The notes under the pieces: generated by a model
What the model was told of the DNA's origin: nothing
Databases searched by the model: none
What the model saw: only the letters and a program-made list of their open reading frames with translations
Assembly (NCBI RefSeq): GCF_017491605.1
Contig: NZ_JAFGYY010000004.1
Span: forward strand, 62,001 to 126,000
Source of the DNA: Pseudomonas sp. 30_B
GTDB taxonomy: Bacteria > Pseudomonadota > Gammaproteobacteria > Pseudomonadales > Pseudomonadaceae
Length of the DNA: 64,000 nt
Direction: 5' to 3'
Made by a program: the position numbers and the translations under genes
In this document: positions 19,496 to 29,947 of the stretch, one piece after another
Layout of the letters: each line of letters opens with the position of its first letter
Position numbering within the stretch: the stretch's first letter is position 1

Positions 19496-20164
19496 ATGGC
19501 CTTGCTCGATAAGGGGCTCAAGCAGAGGGTTGTCGGTGCGCTGGTGCTGCTGGCGCTGGCCATCATCTTCCTGCCGATGCTGTTTACCCGCGAGGACGAG
19601 ATGCGTCAGGTCGTGGTCGAGGCGCCGGTAATGCCCAAGCCGCCGGCCATGCCCAGTGTCGAGGTGCAGCCCACCGAGGTGCCGGAGCCGCAGGCGGAAG
19701 AGGCCGACGCTGCTGCGCAGTCGGAAGTCGCCCCCGTGCCAACCGCTCCTGCGCCGTCGGCGCCTGTCGCCAGTGCCCCCGTACAGACGGCCCCGGCCCA
19801 GCCGATAGCGCCCGCGCCCAAGCCCGCTGCTCCCGCGCCGCAGCCGGCCCAGGCCAATACCGCGCCCAAGGCGCAGGCTCCAGTCCCGGCGCCCGCTCCG
19901 GCACAGCGCCTGGATGCCAGCAACCTGCCGGTGAGCTGGTCGGTGCAACTGGCCAGCCTGTCCAACCGCGCCCGCGCCGACGAACTGCAGAAGCAGCTGC
20001 GCAGCCAGGGCTACAACGCCTACGTGCGCAGCTTCGACGGCATGAACCGGGTGTTCGTCGGCCCGGTGGTCGAGCGCGCCGAGGCGGACCGCCTGCGCGA
20101 CCAGCTGGGCAAGCAGCAAAAGCTCAATGGCTTCGTGGTGCGTTTCCAGCCTGAACGCGGCTGA
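19496..20164 (+). CDS. dedD: DedD-like SPOR-domain division protein
   Basis: A 222-residue bitopic inner-membrane protein: short cytoplasmic tail, one transmembrane helix (about 9-27, VVGALVLLALAIIFLPMLF), a Pro/Ala-rich periplasmic linker (45-135) and a C-terminal SPOR domain (about 143-222, WSVQLASLSNRARADELQKQL). SPOR domains bind denuded septal glycan. The place between folC and cvpA is that of E. coli dedD. AAGGGGAGTG upstream is a good ribosome site. Confidence 0.9.
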   Translation: MALLDKGLKQRVVGALVLLALAIIFLPMLFTREDEMRQVVVEAPVMPKPPAMPSVEVQPTEVPEPQAEEADAAAQSEVAPVPTAPAPSAPVASAPVQTAPAQPIAPAPKPAAPAPQPAQANTAPKAQAPVPAPAPAQRLDASNLPVSWSVQLASLSNRARADELQKQLRSQGYNAYVRSFDGMNRVFVGPVVERAEADRLRDQLGKQQKLNGFVVRFQPERG

Positions 20165-20189
20165 ACTGCTTCGTTAGTCTGACTCAATC

Positions 20190-20215
20190 AGCCCCATGTC
20201 AAACTGGGGCTCTTC
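20190..20215 (+). terminator. Weak terminator-like hairpin after dedD
   Basis: AGCCCCA (20190-20196) pairs with TGGGGCT (20205-20211), with an 8-nt loop and CTTCT after it. It is weak but well placed 26 bp past the dedD stop and before the cvpA promoter. Confidence 0.4.
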
Positions 20216-20231
20216 TAAATCGAAGGCCTCT

Positions 20232-20239
20232 GCTAAAAT
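20232..20239 (+). promoter_or_regulatory. Extended -10 promoter upstream of cvpA-purF
   Basis: The TGCTAAAAT element (-10 TAAAAT at 20234-20239, extended by TG) sits 30 bp before the cvpA GTG. No good -35 is seen at 17 bp, as is usual for extended -10 promoters. Position fits a cvpA-purF transcript. Confidence 0.5.
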
Positions 20240-20268
20240 GCGGGGCCTTTCCGTTTCTGGGCCGCAAC

Positions 20269-20811
20269 GTGGCATTTACCTGGGTCGATTGGACGATGAT
20301 CGGCATCATCGTCATTTCCAGCCTGATCAGCTTGAGCCGTGGTTTCGTCAAGGAAGCCCTGTCGCTGGTCACCTGGATCGTAGCCGGTGCGGTCGCCTGG
20401 ATGTTCGGCGGCGCCCTGGCCGAGCATCTCGCACCCTACATTCAGTTGCCCTCGGGGCGCGTCATCGCCGCTTGCGCCATTCTTTTCGTCGTCACGCTGT
20501 TGCTGGGCGCACTTGTCAATTTCCTCATCAGCGAGCTGGTGCGGGTGACCGGCATGTCCGGCACCGACCGCGTGCTCGGCATGGTGTTCGGTGGCGCCCG
20601 TGGCGTGCTGCTGGTGGTGCTGCTGGTCGGCCTGCTGAGCCTGGCGCCGGTGCAACAGGACCCGTGGTGGCAGCAATCGGTGCTGTTGCCACACTTCCTG
20701 ATCGTCGCCGATTGGTCGAAGAACACCATTCTGACCTTTGCCGGGCACTGGATGTCCGGCGTTACCATCGCTCCGCCGTCCGGAGCGGGTACTTTGCTGC
20801 CGGCCCAGTGA
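20269..20811 (+). CDS. cvpA: CvpA-family inner-membrane protein
   Basis: A 180-residue CvpA/colicin V production protein with four predicted membrane helices (for example WTMIGIIVISSLISLSRGF and VIAACAILFVVTLLLGALV). Known from E. coli to be needed for colicin V production and envelope homeostasis; the exact function is unsettled. It begins with GTG, since no in-frame ATG exists near the conserved AFTWVDW start, and its ribosome site is weak. It sits just upstream of purF as in most gamma-proteobacteria. Confidence 0.94.
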   Translation: MAFTWVDWTMIGIIVISSLISLSRGFVKEALSLVTWIVAGAVAWMFGGALAEHLAPYIQLPSGRVIAACAILFVVTLLLGALVNFLISELVRVTGMSGTDRVLGMVFGGARGVLLVVLLVGLLSLAPVQQDPWWQQSVLLPHFLIVADWSKNTILTFAGHWMSGVTIAPPSGAGTLLPAQ

Positions 20812-20823
20812 CGGGCGGGTAGA

Positions 20824-20871
20824 GGCGACGGGAAGCCGTCGCCGTAACGGCAGGTCCGGTGGATACTGCCG
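20824..20871 (+). promoter_or_regulatory. Two consecutive hairpins in the purF leader
   Basis: GGCGACGG/CCGTCGCC with a GAAG loop (20824-20843), then CGGCAG/CTGCCG with a 12-nt loop (20848-20871), between cvpA and purF. No T-tract follows, so they are not simple terminators. They may shape the cvpA-purF mRNA; the role is inference. Confidence 0.35.
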
Positions 20872-20916
20872 AGTAACGGATTGTTTTAGCCTGAAACCAA
20901 CTAGGGGTTGCGTCGC

Positions 20917-22422
20917 ATGTGTGGCATCGTCGGTATCGTGGGCAAGTCGAACGTCAATCAGGCGCTCTATGACGCGCTCACCGTTCTCCAGCATCGTGGC
21001 CAGGACGCTGCGGGGATCGTCACCTGTCAGGATGACCGCCTGTACCTGCGCAAGGACAACGGCCTGGTCCGTGACGTCTTCCAGCAGCGTCACATGCAGC
21101 GCCTGGTCGGCAAGATCGGCATCGGCCACGTGCGCTACCCCACCGCGGGCAGCTCCAGCTCCGCCGAGGCGCAGCCGTTCTACGTCAACTCGCCCTATGG
21201 CATCACCCTGGCGCACAACGGCAACCTGACCAACGTCGAGCAGCTGGCCAAGGAAATCTACGAATCCGACCTGCGCCACGTGAACACCAATTCCGACTCG
21301 GAAGTGCTGCTCAACGTGTTCGCCCATGAGCTGGCGGTGCGCAACAAGCTGCAGCCCACCGAGGAAGACGTGTTCGCCGCGGTTGCTGGCGTCCACGCCC
21401 GTTGCGTCGGCGGCTACGCCGTGGTGGCGATGATCACCGGCTACGGCATCGTCGGCTTCCGCGATCCCCATGCGATCCGCCCGATCGTCTTCGGCCAGCG
21501 TCACACCGAGAACGGCGTGGAATACATGATCGCCTCGGAAAGCGTGGCCCTGGACGTCCTCGGCTTCACCCTGATCCGCGACCTGGCGCCGGGCGAAGCG
21601 GTGTACATCACCGAAGACGGCAAGCTGTTCACCCGCCAGTGTGCGGCCAACCCGCAATACGCGCCGTGCATCTTCGAGCACGTCTACCTGGCGCGTCCGG
21701 ACTCCATCATGGATGGCATCTCGGTCTACAAGGCGCGCCTGCGCATGGGCGAGAAGCTGGCCGACAAGATCCTCCGCGAGCGTCCGGACCACGACATCGA
21801 CGTGGTCATCCCGATCCCGGACACCAGCCGCACCGCCGCGCTGGAACTGGCCAACCGCCTGGGCGTGAAGTTCCGCGAAGGCTTCGTGAAGAACCGCTAC
21901 ATCGGCCGTACCTTCATCATGCCCGGCCAGGCAGCGCGCAAGAAATCGGTACGCCAGAAGCTCAATGCCATCGAGCTGGAATTCCGCGGCAAGAACGTGA
22001 TGCTGGTGGACGACTCCATCGTTCGCGGCACCACCTGCAAGCAGATCATCCAGATGGCCCGCGAGGCCGGCGCGAAGAACGTCTACTTCTGCTCCGCCGC
22101 CCCGGCGGTGCGCTACCCCAACGTCTACGGCATCGACATGCCGAGCGCCCACGAGCTGATCGCCCACAACCGCAGCACCGAAGAGGTCTGCGAGCTGATC
22201 GGCGCCGACTGGCTGGTGTATCAGGACCTGCAGGACCTGATCGAATCCACCGAGGGCGGCAAGATCAAGATCGATCACTTCGACTGCGCCGTGTTCAACG
22301 GTGAATACGTCACCGGCGACGTCGACGAAGCCTATCTGAACAAGATCGACCAGGCGCGCAACGACGCGACCAAGAGCAAGGGTGCCGCGGTCAGCGCCAT
22401 CATCGATCTGTACAACGACTGA
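20917..22422 (+). CDS. purF: Amidophosphoribosyltransferase PurF
   Basis: A 501-residue enzyme for the first committed step of purine synthesis: glutamine plus PRPP to phosphoribosylamine. Translation from the ATG at 20917 exposes the nucleophile Cys2 (MCGIVGIVG) after Met removal; a TTG three codons upstream must be wrong for this reason. The PRPP loop [17 protein letters not shown] lies near residue 362. AGGGG is 9 nt upstream of the start. Confidence 0.98.
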   Translation: MCGIVGIVGKSNVNQALYDALTVLQHRGQDAAGIVTCQDDRLYLRKDNGLVRDVFQQRHMQRLVGKIGIGHVRYPTAGSSSSAEAQPFYVNSPYGITLAHNGNLTNVEQLAKEIYESDLRHVNTNSDSEVLLNVFAHELAVRNKLQPTEEDVFAAVAGVHARCVGGYAVVAMITGYGIVGFRDPHAIRPIVFGQRHTENGVEYMIASESVALDVLGFTLIRDLAPGEAVYITEDGKLFTRQCAANPQYAPCIFEHVYLARPDSIMDGISVYKARLRMGEKLADKILRERPDHDIDVVIPIPDTSRTAALELANRLGVKFREGFVKNRYIGRTFIMPGQAARKKSVRQKLNAIELEFRGKNVMLVDDSIVRGTTCKQIIQMAREAGAKNVYFCSAAPAVRYPNVYGIDMPSAHELIAHNRSTEEVCELIGADWLVYQDLQDLIESTEGGKIKIDHFDCAVFNGEYVTGDVDEAYLNKIDQARNDATKSKGAAVSAIIDLYND

Positions 22423-22447
22423 TTCAAACGATTAGGGAGAGCAGGGC

Positions 22448-23655
22448 ATGGCTCAGGAATGGGAAGCCGGCCGGCTGGACAGCGACCTGGAGGGCGTCGG
22501 CTTTGACACCCTCGCGGTGCGCGCCGGTCAGCGCCGCACCCCGGAGGCAGAGCACGGCGAAGGCCTGTTCACCACCTCCAGCTACGTGTTTCGCAGCGCC
22601 GCCGATGCGGCCGCGCGTTTCGCCGGTGAAGTGCCGGGCAACGTCTACTCGCGCTACACCAACCCCACGGTGCGCACCTTCGAGGAGCGCATCGCCGCGC
22701 TGGAAGGCGCCGAGCAGGCGGTGGCCACGTCCACCGGCATGTCGGCCATCCTCTCCCTGGTGATGAGCCTGTGCAGCGCCGGCGACCACGTGCTGGTCTC
22801 GCGCAGCGTGTTCGGCTCGACCATCAGCCTGTTCGAGAAGTACTTCAAGCGCTTCGGCATCCAGGTGGACTACCCGCCGCTGAGTGATCTGAATGCCTGG
22901 GAAGCGGCCTGCAAGCCGAACACCAAGCTGTTCTTCGTCGAATCGCCGTCCAACCCGCTGGCCGAACTGGTGGACATCGCCGCGCTGGCCGATATCGCCC
23001 ACGCCAAGGGCGCGCTGCTGGCGGTGGATAACTGCTTCTGCACCCCGGCGCTGCAGCAGCCGCTGAAGCTGGGCGCGGACGTGGTGATCCACTCGGCGAC
23101 CAAGTACATCGACGGCCAGGGCCGTACCATGGGCGGCGTGGTCGCCGGTCGCCGCGTGCACATGGAGCCGGTCGTCGGTTTCCTGCGTACCGCTGGCCCG
23201 ACCCTCAGCCCGTTCAACGCCTGGATCTTCATCAAGGGCCTGGAAACCCTGCGCGTGCGCATGCAGGCCCATAGTGCCTCGGCCCAGCAGGTTGCCGAGT
23301 GGCTGGAGCAGCAGCCGGGCGTGGAGCGCGTGTACTACGCGGGCCTGCCGAGCCATCCGCAGCACGAACTGGCCAAGCGTCAGCAGAAGGGCTTCGGTGC
23401 GGTGGTGAGCTTCGAGGTGAAGGGCGACAAGGCCGCGGCCTGGCGCTGCATCGACGCCACCCGGATGATCTCCATCACCACCAACCTGGGTGACACCAAG
23501 ACCACCATCGCCCACCCGGCCACTACCTCCCACGGACGCCTGTCGCCGCAGGAGCGCGAGAACGCCGGCATCCGTGACAACCTGATCCGCGTCGCCGTGG
23601 GCCTGGAAGATGTCGCCGACATCACGGCCGACCTGGCGCGGGGCCTGGCGGCCCT

Positions 23656-23659
<4 letters not shown>
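22448..23659 (+). CDS. metZ: O-succinylhomoserine sulfhydrylase MetZ
   Basis: A 403-residue Cys/Met-metabolism PLP enzyme. The PLP lysine is K219 ([11 protein letters not shown]). [23 protein letters not shown] and [18 protein letters not shown] are family signatures. In Pseudomonas MetZ makes homocysteine directly from O-succinylhomoserine and sulfide. AGGGAGAGCAG precedes the ATG, 25 bp after purF. The stop overlaps the next gene's GTG, so the SDR is coupled to it. Confidence 0.96.
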
Positions 23660-24423
<764 letters not shown>

Positions 24424-24443
24424 GTGTCGGGCGTGGAAGAGGA

Positions 24444-24469
24444 GGGCGGCCCGAGGGTCGCCCTTTTTT
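24444..24469 (+). terminator. Rho-independent terminator after the SDR gene
   Basis: GGGCGGCCC (24444-24452) pairs with GGGTCGCCC (24455-24463) including one G-U, followed by TTTTTT. It closes the purF-metZ-SDR run. Confidence 0.8.
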
Positions 24470-24506
24470 CTTTTGCGGCGTGGGTGGACGGTTTGGGCGT
24501 TGGGCT

Positions 24507-24577
24507 GTTCGCGAGCAAGCTCGCTCCTACAGAAGAGCGCAGGTGCCACACCTGTAGGAGCGAGCTTGCTCGCGAAC
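24507..24577. repeat. REP/REPIN-type palindromic pair
   Basis: A perfect 25-bp inverted repeat (24507-24531 with 24553-24577; arm core CGCGAGCAAGCTCGCTCC) around a 21-bp spacer. The form matches Pseudomonas REP doublets that end in GTAGGAGCG. It lies between the SDR terminator and the tRNA promoter. The rest of 24424-24699 holds only those two sites. Confidence 0.85.
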
Positions 24578-24651
24578 CCCGGTCTGCACCGAGGTCGTAA
24601 CAGTGCGCCGAACTTTTTTCGCGGAAAATGAAAAAAAGTTCAATCAGGGCA

Positions 24652-24679
24652 TTGACTTAGGATTCGTCGGCTGTAGAAT
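24652..24679 (+). promoter_or_regulatory. Sigma-70 promoter of the tRNA-Val/Asp/Asp operon
   Basis: TTGACT (24652-24657), 16 bp, TAGAAT (24674-24679), then the GC-rich discriminator GCGCCCC. GC-rich discriminators are typical of stable-RNA promoters under stringent control. The predicted start is a few bases before the tRNA-Val 5' end. Confidence 0.75.
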
Positions 24680-24699
24680 GCGCCCCACTTCGAGACGAA

Positions 24700-24775
24700 G
24701 GGTGATTAGCTCAGCTGGGAGAGCATCTGCCTTACAAGCAGAGGGTCGGCGGTTCGATCCCGTCATCACCCACCA
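24700..24775 (+). tRNA. tRNA-Val (anticodon TAC)
   Basis: A 76-nt cloverleaf with acceptor GGGTGAT/ATCACCC, D-arm TAGCTCAGCTGGGA, anticodon loop CTTACAA (TAC), T-arm GGTTCGATCC and an encoded CCA. It is first in a three-tRNA transcript. Confidence 0.97.
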
Positions 24776-24791
24776 CTCTCGCAAGTTACGC

Positions 24792-24868
24792 GCAGCGGTA
24801 GTTCAGTCGGTTAGAATACCGGCCTGTCACGCCGGGGGTCGCGGGTTCGAGTCCCGTCCGCTGCGCCA
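24792..24868 (+). tRNA. tRNA-Asp (anticodon GTC), copy 1
   Basis: A 77-nt cloverleaf with acceptor GCAGCGG/CCGCTGC, anticodon loop CTGTCAC (GTC), T-arm GGGTTCGAGTCCC and encoded CCA. Identical to copy 2; 16 bp after tRNA-Val. Confidence 0.97.
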
Positions 24869-24965
24869 TTTTCCCCCTCCTTGGTTCCTACCCCGAACCG
24901 GCTTGTCGAGTGACTCACTCCAGGCGCAAGGAGGTTGCTGTACCGGACGCAAGTCCAACCGACAC

Positions 24966-25042
24966 GCAGCGGTAGTTCAGTCGGTTAGAATACCGGCCTG
25001 TCACGCCGGGGGTCGCGGGTTCGAGTCCCGTCCGCTGCGCCA
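24966..25042 (+). tRNA. tRNA-Asp (anticodon GTC), copy 2
   Basis: Exact copy of the tRNA-Asp at 24792-24868, separated by a 97-bp spacer in which I see no other gene. A strong terminator follows 8 bp on, closing the tRNA operon. Confidence 0.97.
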
Positions 25043-25050
25043 TATTCGAA

Positions 25051-25082
25051 AGCCCTCAGGTAGCAATGCCTGAGGGCTTTTT
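25051..25082 (+). terminator. Terminator of the tRNA operon
   Basis: A perfect 10-bp stem AGCCCTCAGG (25051-25060) with CCTGAGGGCT (25069-25078), 8-nt loop, then a T-run. Confidence 0.9.
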
Positions 25083-25196
25083 CGTTTCCGTCCGAAAAGC
25101 TTTGTAAGACGCTGTCACAGCGCGTTCACTTTCGACGTCTAGCTTTTTATCCGTGGTCTTTGCTAAAACCGGATCGAACGGTCAGGAGAAAAGCCA

Positions 25197-25283
25197 ATGG
25201 ACGACTATCAGGAAGAACTGCTGGAACTGCACGCCGTGGAACAGGATCTGCCGGAGCCGGCCGACGACGCCACGGAGATGTGA
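25197..25283 (+). CDS. Predicted 28-residue acidic small protein
   Basis: A 28-codon ORF, MDDYQEELLELHAVEQDLPE... ending ATEM. It has a near-ideal ribosome site (AGGAG, 25184-25188, 8 nt before the ATG) and a stop codon that abuts the AraC gene's stop on the other strand. The N-terminal half could form an acidic amphipathic helix. A TGCTAAAAC extended -10-like element lies at 25161-25169. I do not recognise a family. The strong ribosome site and codon use like its neighbours favour a real gene; conservation is untested. Confidence 0.5.
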   Translation: MDDYQEELLELHAVEQDLPEPADDATEM

Positions 25284-26321
25284 TCAGGCGCTGTGGCGCT
25301 GGGCGCGGCGGAACTCCCCCGGCGTCTGCCCGCTCCAGCGCTTGAACGCGCGCTGGAAGGCCTCCGCGGAGGCGAAGCCGAGCAGGTAGGCGATCTCGCC
25401 AAAGGCGAGGTCCGTGTCGCGGATGTAGATCATCGCCAGGTCGCGGCGGGTGTCATTGAGGATGCTGCGGAACTGCGTGCCTTCCTCGGCCAGCTTGCGT
25501 CGTAGCGTCCAGGTCGGCAGCTTCAGGCGCGCGGCGACTTCCTCCAGGTCCGGTTCGCGACCGTTGAGCATCGGTCCCAGCAGTTGGGCGACGCGCTCGC
25601 GCAGGCTGCGCGTGCGGGTCATCTGCTCCAGTTCCTTCTCGCAGATTTCCAGCAATTGCCGCCAGGTGTTCGGGCAGTGGTCCGGGTTGCTGCGCGCAAG
25701 CGCTGCCTGATCCAGGCGCAATTGGTTGTGCTCCGCGCCGAATTCCACCGGGCAGCCCAGCATCTCCTCGAAGCGCGAAGCCCAGGCGGGCGCCGGATAC
25801 TCGATCTCGACCTTCTCCGGGCGCAGTGGGTGCGCACCGATGCTGCCAAGCATGCTCACCCAGCCAGCCAGCACCGAGTCCACCACGAAGCGGTTGTAGG
25901 CGTTGTACGGGCTGATGGAGTAGAAGCGCAGCCAGGCGCCGCTGGCGTCTTCGATGAAGCTGCTCTGGCCGCGGTAGTTGTGCGCGTACAGTGTCTCGAA
26001 GCGGATCAGTGCGCGGGCGGCAGCGCGTACGTTGGGTGCTTGCGCCGCAGTGACGCCGGCCAGGCCGCTCTGGCTGGGGCGGCTCAGCTGGCCCATGCGC
26101 AAGCCCAGGGCGGGGTCGCCGCTCTGCTGGATGGCGGCGTGCCCCAGGCGCATGTAGCGCGGGATCGACAGGCGCGCGCCGGGCTCGCCAAGGCGTGCAG
26201 CATCCAGTCCGTATTGTTCCAGCAGCGGTTGCGGTGCGACGCCGCTTTCCGCCAGTGCGTCGGCGAGACTGTGGACGAAGCCCACGGACAAATCGCCAAG
26301 ACGCATGGTCGGACGGCTCAT
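25284..26321 (-). CDS. AraC-family regulator (type-2 arabinose-binding-like sensor)
   Basis: A 345-residue regulator. The N-terminal sensor (about 15-205) is of the all-alpha Arabinose_bd type seen in OruR- and ArgR-like AraC proteins (ALAESGVAPQPLLEQYGLD..., LYAHNYRGQSSF). The C-terminal AraC double HTH (about 245-338) ends with FGEIAYLLGFASAEAFQRAFKRWSGQTPGEFRR. Its ATG overlaps the stop of the upstream hydrolase gene (ATGA), so the two form an operon. The regulator probably responds to a substrate or product of that hydrolase, but this is inference. Confidence 0.92.
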   Translation of the reverse strand: MSRPTMRLGDLSVGFVHSLADALAESGVAPQPLLEQYGLDAARLGEPGARLSIPRYMRLGHAAIQQSGDPALGLRMGQLSRPSQSGLAGVTAAQAPNVRAAARALIRFETLYAHNYRGQSSFIEDASGAWLRFYSISPYNAYNRFVVDSVLAGWVSMLGSIGAHPLRPEKVEIEYPAPAWASRFEEMLGCPVEFGAEHNQLRLDQAALARSNPDHCPNTWRQLLEICEKELEQMTRTRSLRERVAQLLGPMLNGREPDLEEVAARLKLPTWTLRRKLAEEGTQFRSILNDTRRDLAMIYIRDTDLAFGEIAYLLGFASAEAFQRAFKRWSGQTPGEFRRAQRHSA

Positions 26322-27436
26322 AGCCAGAGATTGATCAGGCGAGCGCCGGGACCGTCCGGCGCCAGGGTGTGGCTGTCGCCACTGACCACCAGGCTGCGGC
26401 CGTCGCTGCCCAGGTCCCAGAGATGGCCGCGCAGGAACACGGTGATGCCGGCACGGGCGCCGCTTTCGCCGATGCGTCCGGCCAGGGCCAGTCGTTCCCA
26501 GGCTTCGCCTTCGCTCAGTTCGCCCGGTTTGAGCTGTACGTCGCTCGGTGTGGCGGCGCCGTTGTAGCCCTTCCAGGGCTTGTTCCAGTTGCCATTGCCG
26601 GTGAGGAAGGCCGGCACCACGATGAAGTCCGGCTTGTTCGCCGCCAGCGCGGCATAGCCCGCCGGGTACCAGCTGTCGGCGCAGATCAGCACGCCCAGGC
26701 GCCCGGCGGGTGTCTGCAGCACTTGCAGGTCATCGGCGTCGGCGCCACGGGTAAAGCGTTTCTCTTCGTCGATGGGGAACAGCTTGCGTTGCGGCTTGCC
26801 CAGCGGCAGGCCGTCGCTGCCGAAGACCTGGCTGACGTTGTAGAGGCGGCCGTTGCCCGTGCGGATCTGTCCTTCGACGATACGCGGGTTGGGCAGCACG
26901 ATGGAGCCGGCGACTATGGTCACGCCGAATTCCTTCGCCAGGGAGCCGAACAGCGTCTGGTAGTCGTGGGCCATGTCTACCGCCTTCATGCGGAACAGGG
27001 CATCGGCCATGCGGTCTTCAGCCTTGGCGCCGAGCCAGCCGCGCGCCACTTTCAGCGGATTGCTGGCAACCATCCACTCCATGGCTTCGGCCAGGTGCTC
27101 GGTCTGGTAGACCTCGGGCTTCTCGCCGGCGGCCACCAGCCAGGTGCCGATGTGCTCGGGGAAGACCACCACGGTGCGCGGGTTGATCAGCCCTTCGTCA
27201 CGGGCCTTGGCCAGGTAGGCGTGGAATTTCAGGCGCAGGCGCTCGACGCTCTGATAGTCCTGGGTGAAGAGTTCCGGCTGCACGCCCAGCAGGTTGCCGC
27301 GTTCGGAGGGCTCGCCCTGGTTGAGTGCGACCTGGCTGCGCAGGTCGGAGAGGTAGTGGCCCACCGGGCGACGCTCCGCCCAACCGGCATAGCCGGCGAA
27401 CAGGATCACCAGGATGAGGAAAATCAGCTTGCGCAT
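26318..27436 (-). CDS. Membrane-anchored carbon-nitrogen hydrolase (nitrilase superfamily)
   Basis: A 372-residue hydrolase with an N-terminal signal anchor (residues 3-18, KLIFLILVILFAGYAG) and a CN-hydrolase domain. The catalytic triad E94 (FPEHIGTW), K218 (PQRKLFPIDEEKRF) and C252 (LICADSWYPAGY) is in family context. Substrates of the superfamily are nitriles, amides and carbamoyl compounds; a periplasmic-facing member here may act on an amide or lipid-linked group. The frame opens 19 codons earlier at a TTG, but the hydrophobic start and charge pattern favour the ATG at 27436, although no clear ribosome site precedes it. Coupled by ATGA to the AraC gene. Confidence 0.88.
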   Translation of the reverse strand: MRKLIFLILVILFAGYAGWAERRPVGHYLSDLRSQVALNQGEPSERGNLLGVQPELFTQDYQSVERLRLKFHAYLAKARDEGLINPRTVVVFPEHIGTWLVAAGEKPEVYQTEHLAEAMEWMVASNPLKVARGWLGAKAEDRMADALFRMKAVDMAHDYQTLFGSLAKEFGVTIVAGSIVLPNPRIVEGQIRTGNGRLYNVSQVFGSDGLPLGKPQRKLFPIDEEKRFTRGADADDLQVLQTPAGRLGVLICADSWYPAGYAALAANKPDFIVVPAFLTGNGNWNKPWKGYNGAATPSDVQLKPGELSEGEAWERLALAGRIGESGARAGITVFLRGHLWDLGSDGRSLVVSGDSHTLAPDGPGARLINLWL

Positions 27437-27510
27437 GGGGAACGAGTACTCGGTAGATGCCCACAGGGTAGGGGTTAGGCCGGGCGTTGCCAAGTCGCGG
27501 TGTCATCTGC

Positions 27511-27535
27511 GATCAGTAAGTTGTTACTTTTGATC
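27511..27535. promoter_or_regulatory. Imperfect dyad between hydrolase and fadH genes
   Basis: GATCAGTAAGT and TTACTTTTGATC form an imperfect inverted repeat of about 25 bp in an otherwise GC-rich 216-bp divergent gap. Could be an operator for either gene. No known regulator consensus is recognised. Confidence 0.3.
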
Positions 27536-27562
27536 ATTGAGCGGGGCAGGGTGGCTCCTTAG

Positions 27563-29686
<2,124 letters not shown>

Positions 29687-29702
29687 GTCGAAAGCCCCGC
29701 AG

Positions 29703-29741
29703 CGCAGGCCCCGGAGCGTTCCTCCGGGGCCTGCGTTTTTT
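29703..29741 (+). terminator. Very strong terminator after fadH
   Basis: A perfect 14-bp stem (29703-29716 with 29722-29735; core GGCCCCGGAG) with a 5-nt loop and TTTTTT. The remainder of the gap to 29947 has only a short dyad GACCTG/CAGGTC at 29790-29806. Confidence 0.95.
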
Positions 29742-29947
29742 ACGGAATGACAAACTGCATCACAGTTTCGTCTCGCCATTCACCCGCCTGACCTGACCGG
29801 CAGGTCGGGTGCCAACCCAGTCACATTGCCTGCGACATTATTTCCCCTAGACTGGTCCGGATGTCAGGGCATTCCTGCCATCAGGGTGCCACTTTCCTAC
29901 GGCATCATTTCCCAGACTTCCTCCCGCACAGGCCCAGAGGTCAATCG

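Noticed and set aside
20233..22278. A 681-codon open frame antisense to cvpA-purF
   Set aside because: Covers two real genes on the other strand and translates to low-complexity sequence without a family.
24792..25042. Duplicate tRNA-Asp as attachment sites of an integrated element
   Set aside because: Only 97 bp separate the copies, both are full length with CCA, and no integrase is near. A simple tandem duplication explains them.
24603..25073. An ORF reading through the tRNA genes
   Set aside because: Its repeated segments are translated tRNA-Asp copies; the RNA genes explain the sequence.
27437..27493. N-terminal extension of the nitrilase-family protein from a TTG
   Set aside because: It would bury the hydrophobic signal anchor and has no ribosome site; the ATG at 27436 fits better.
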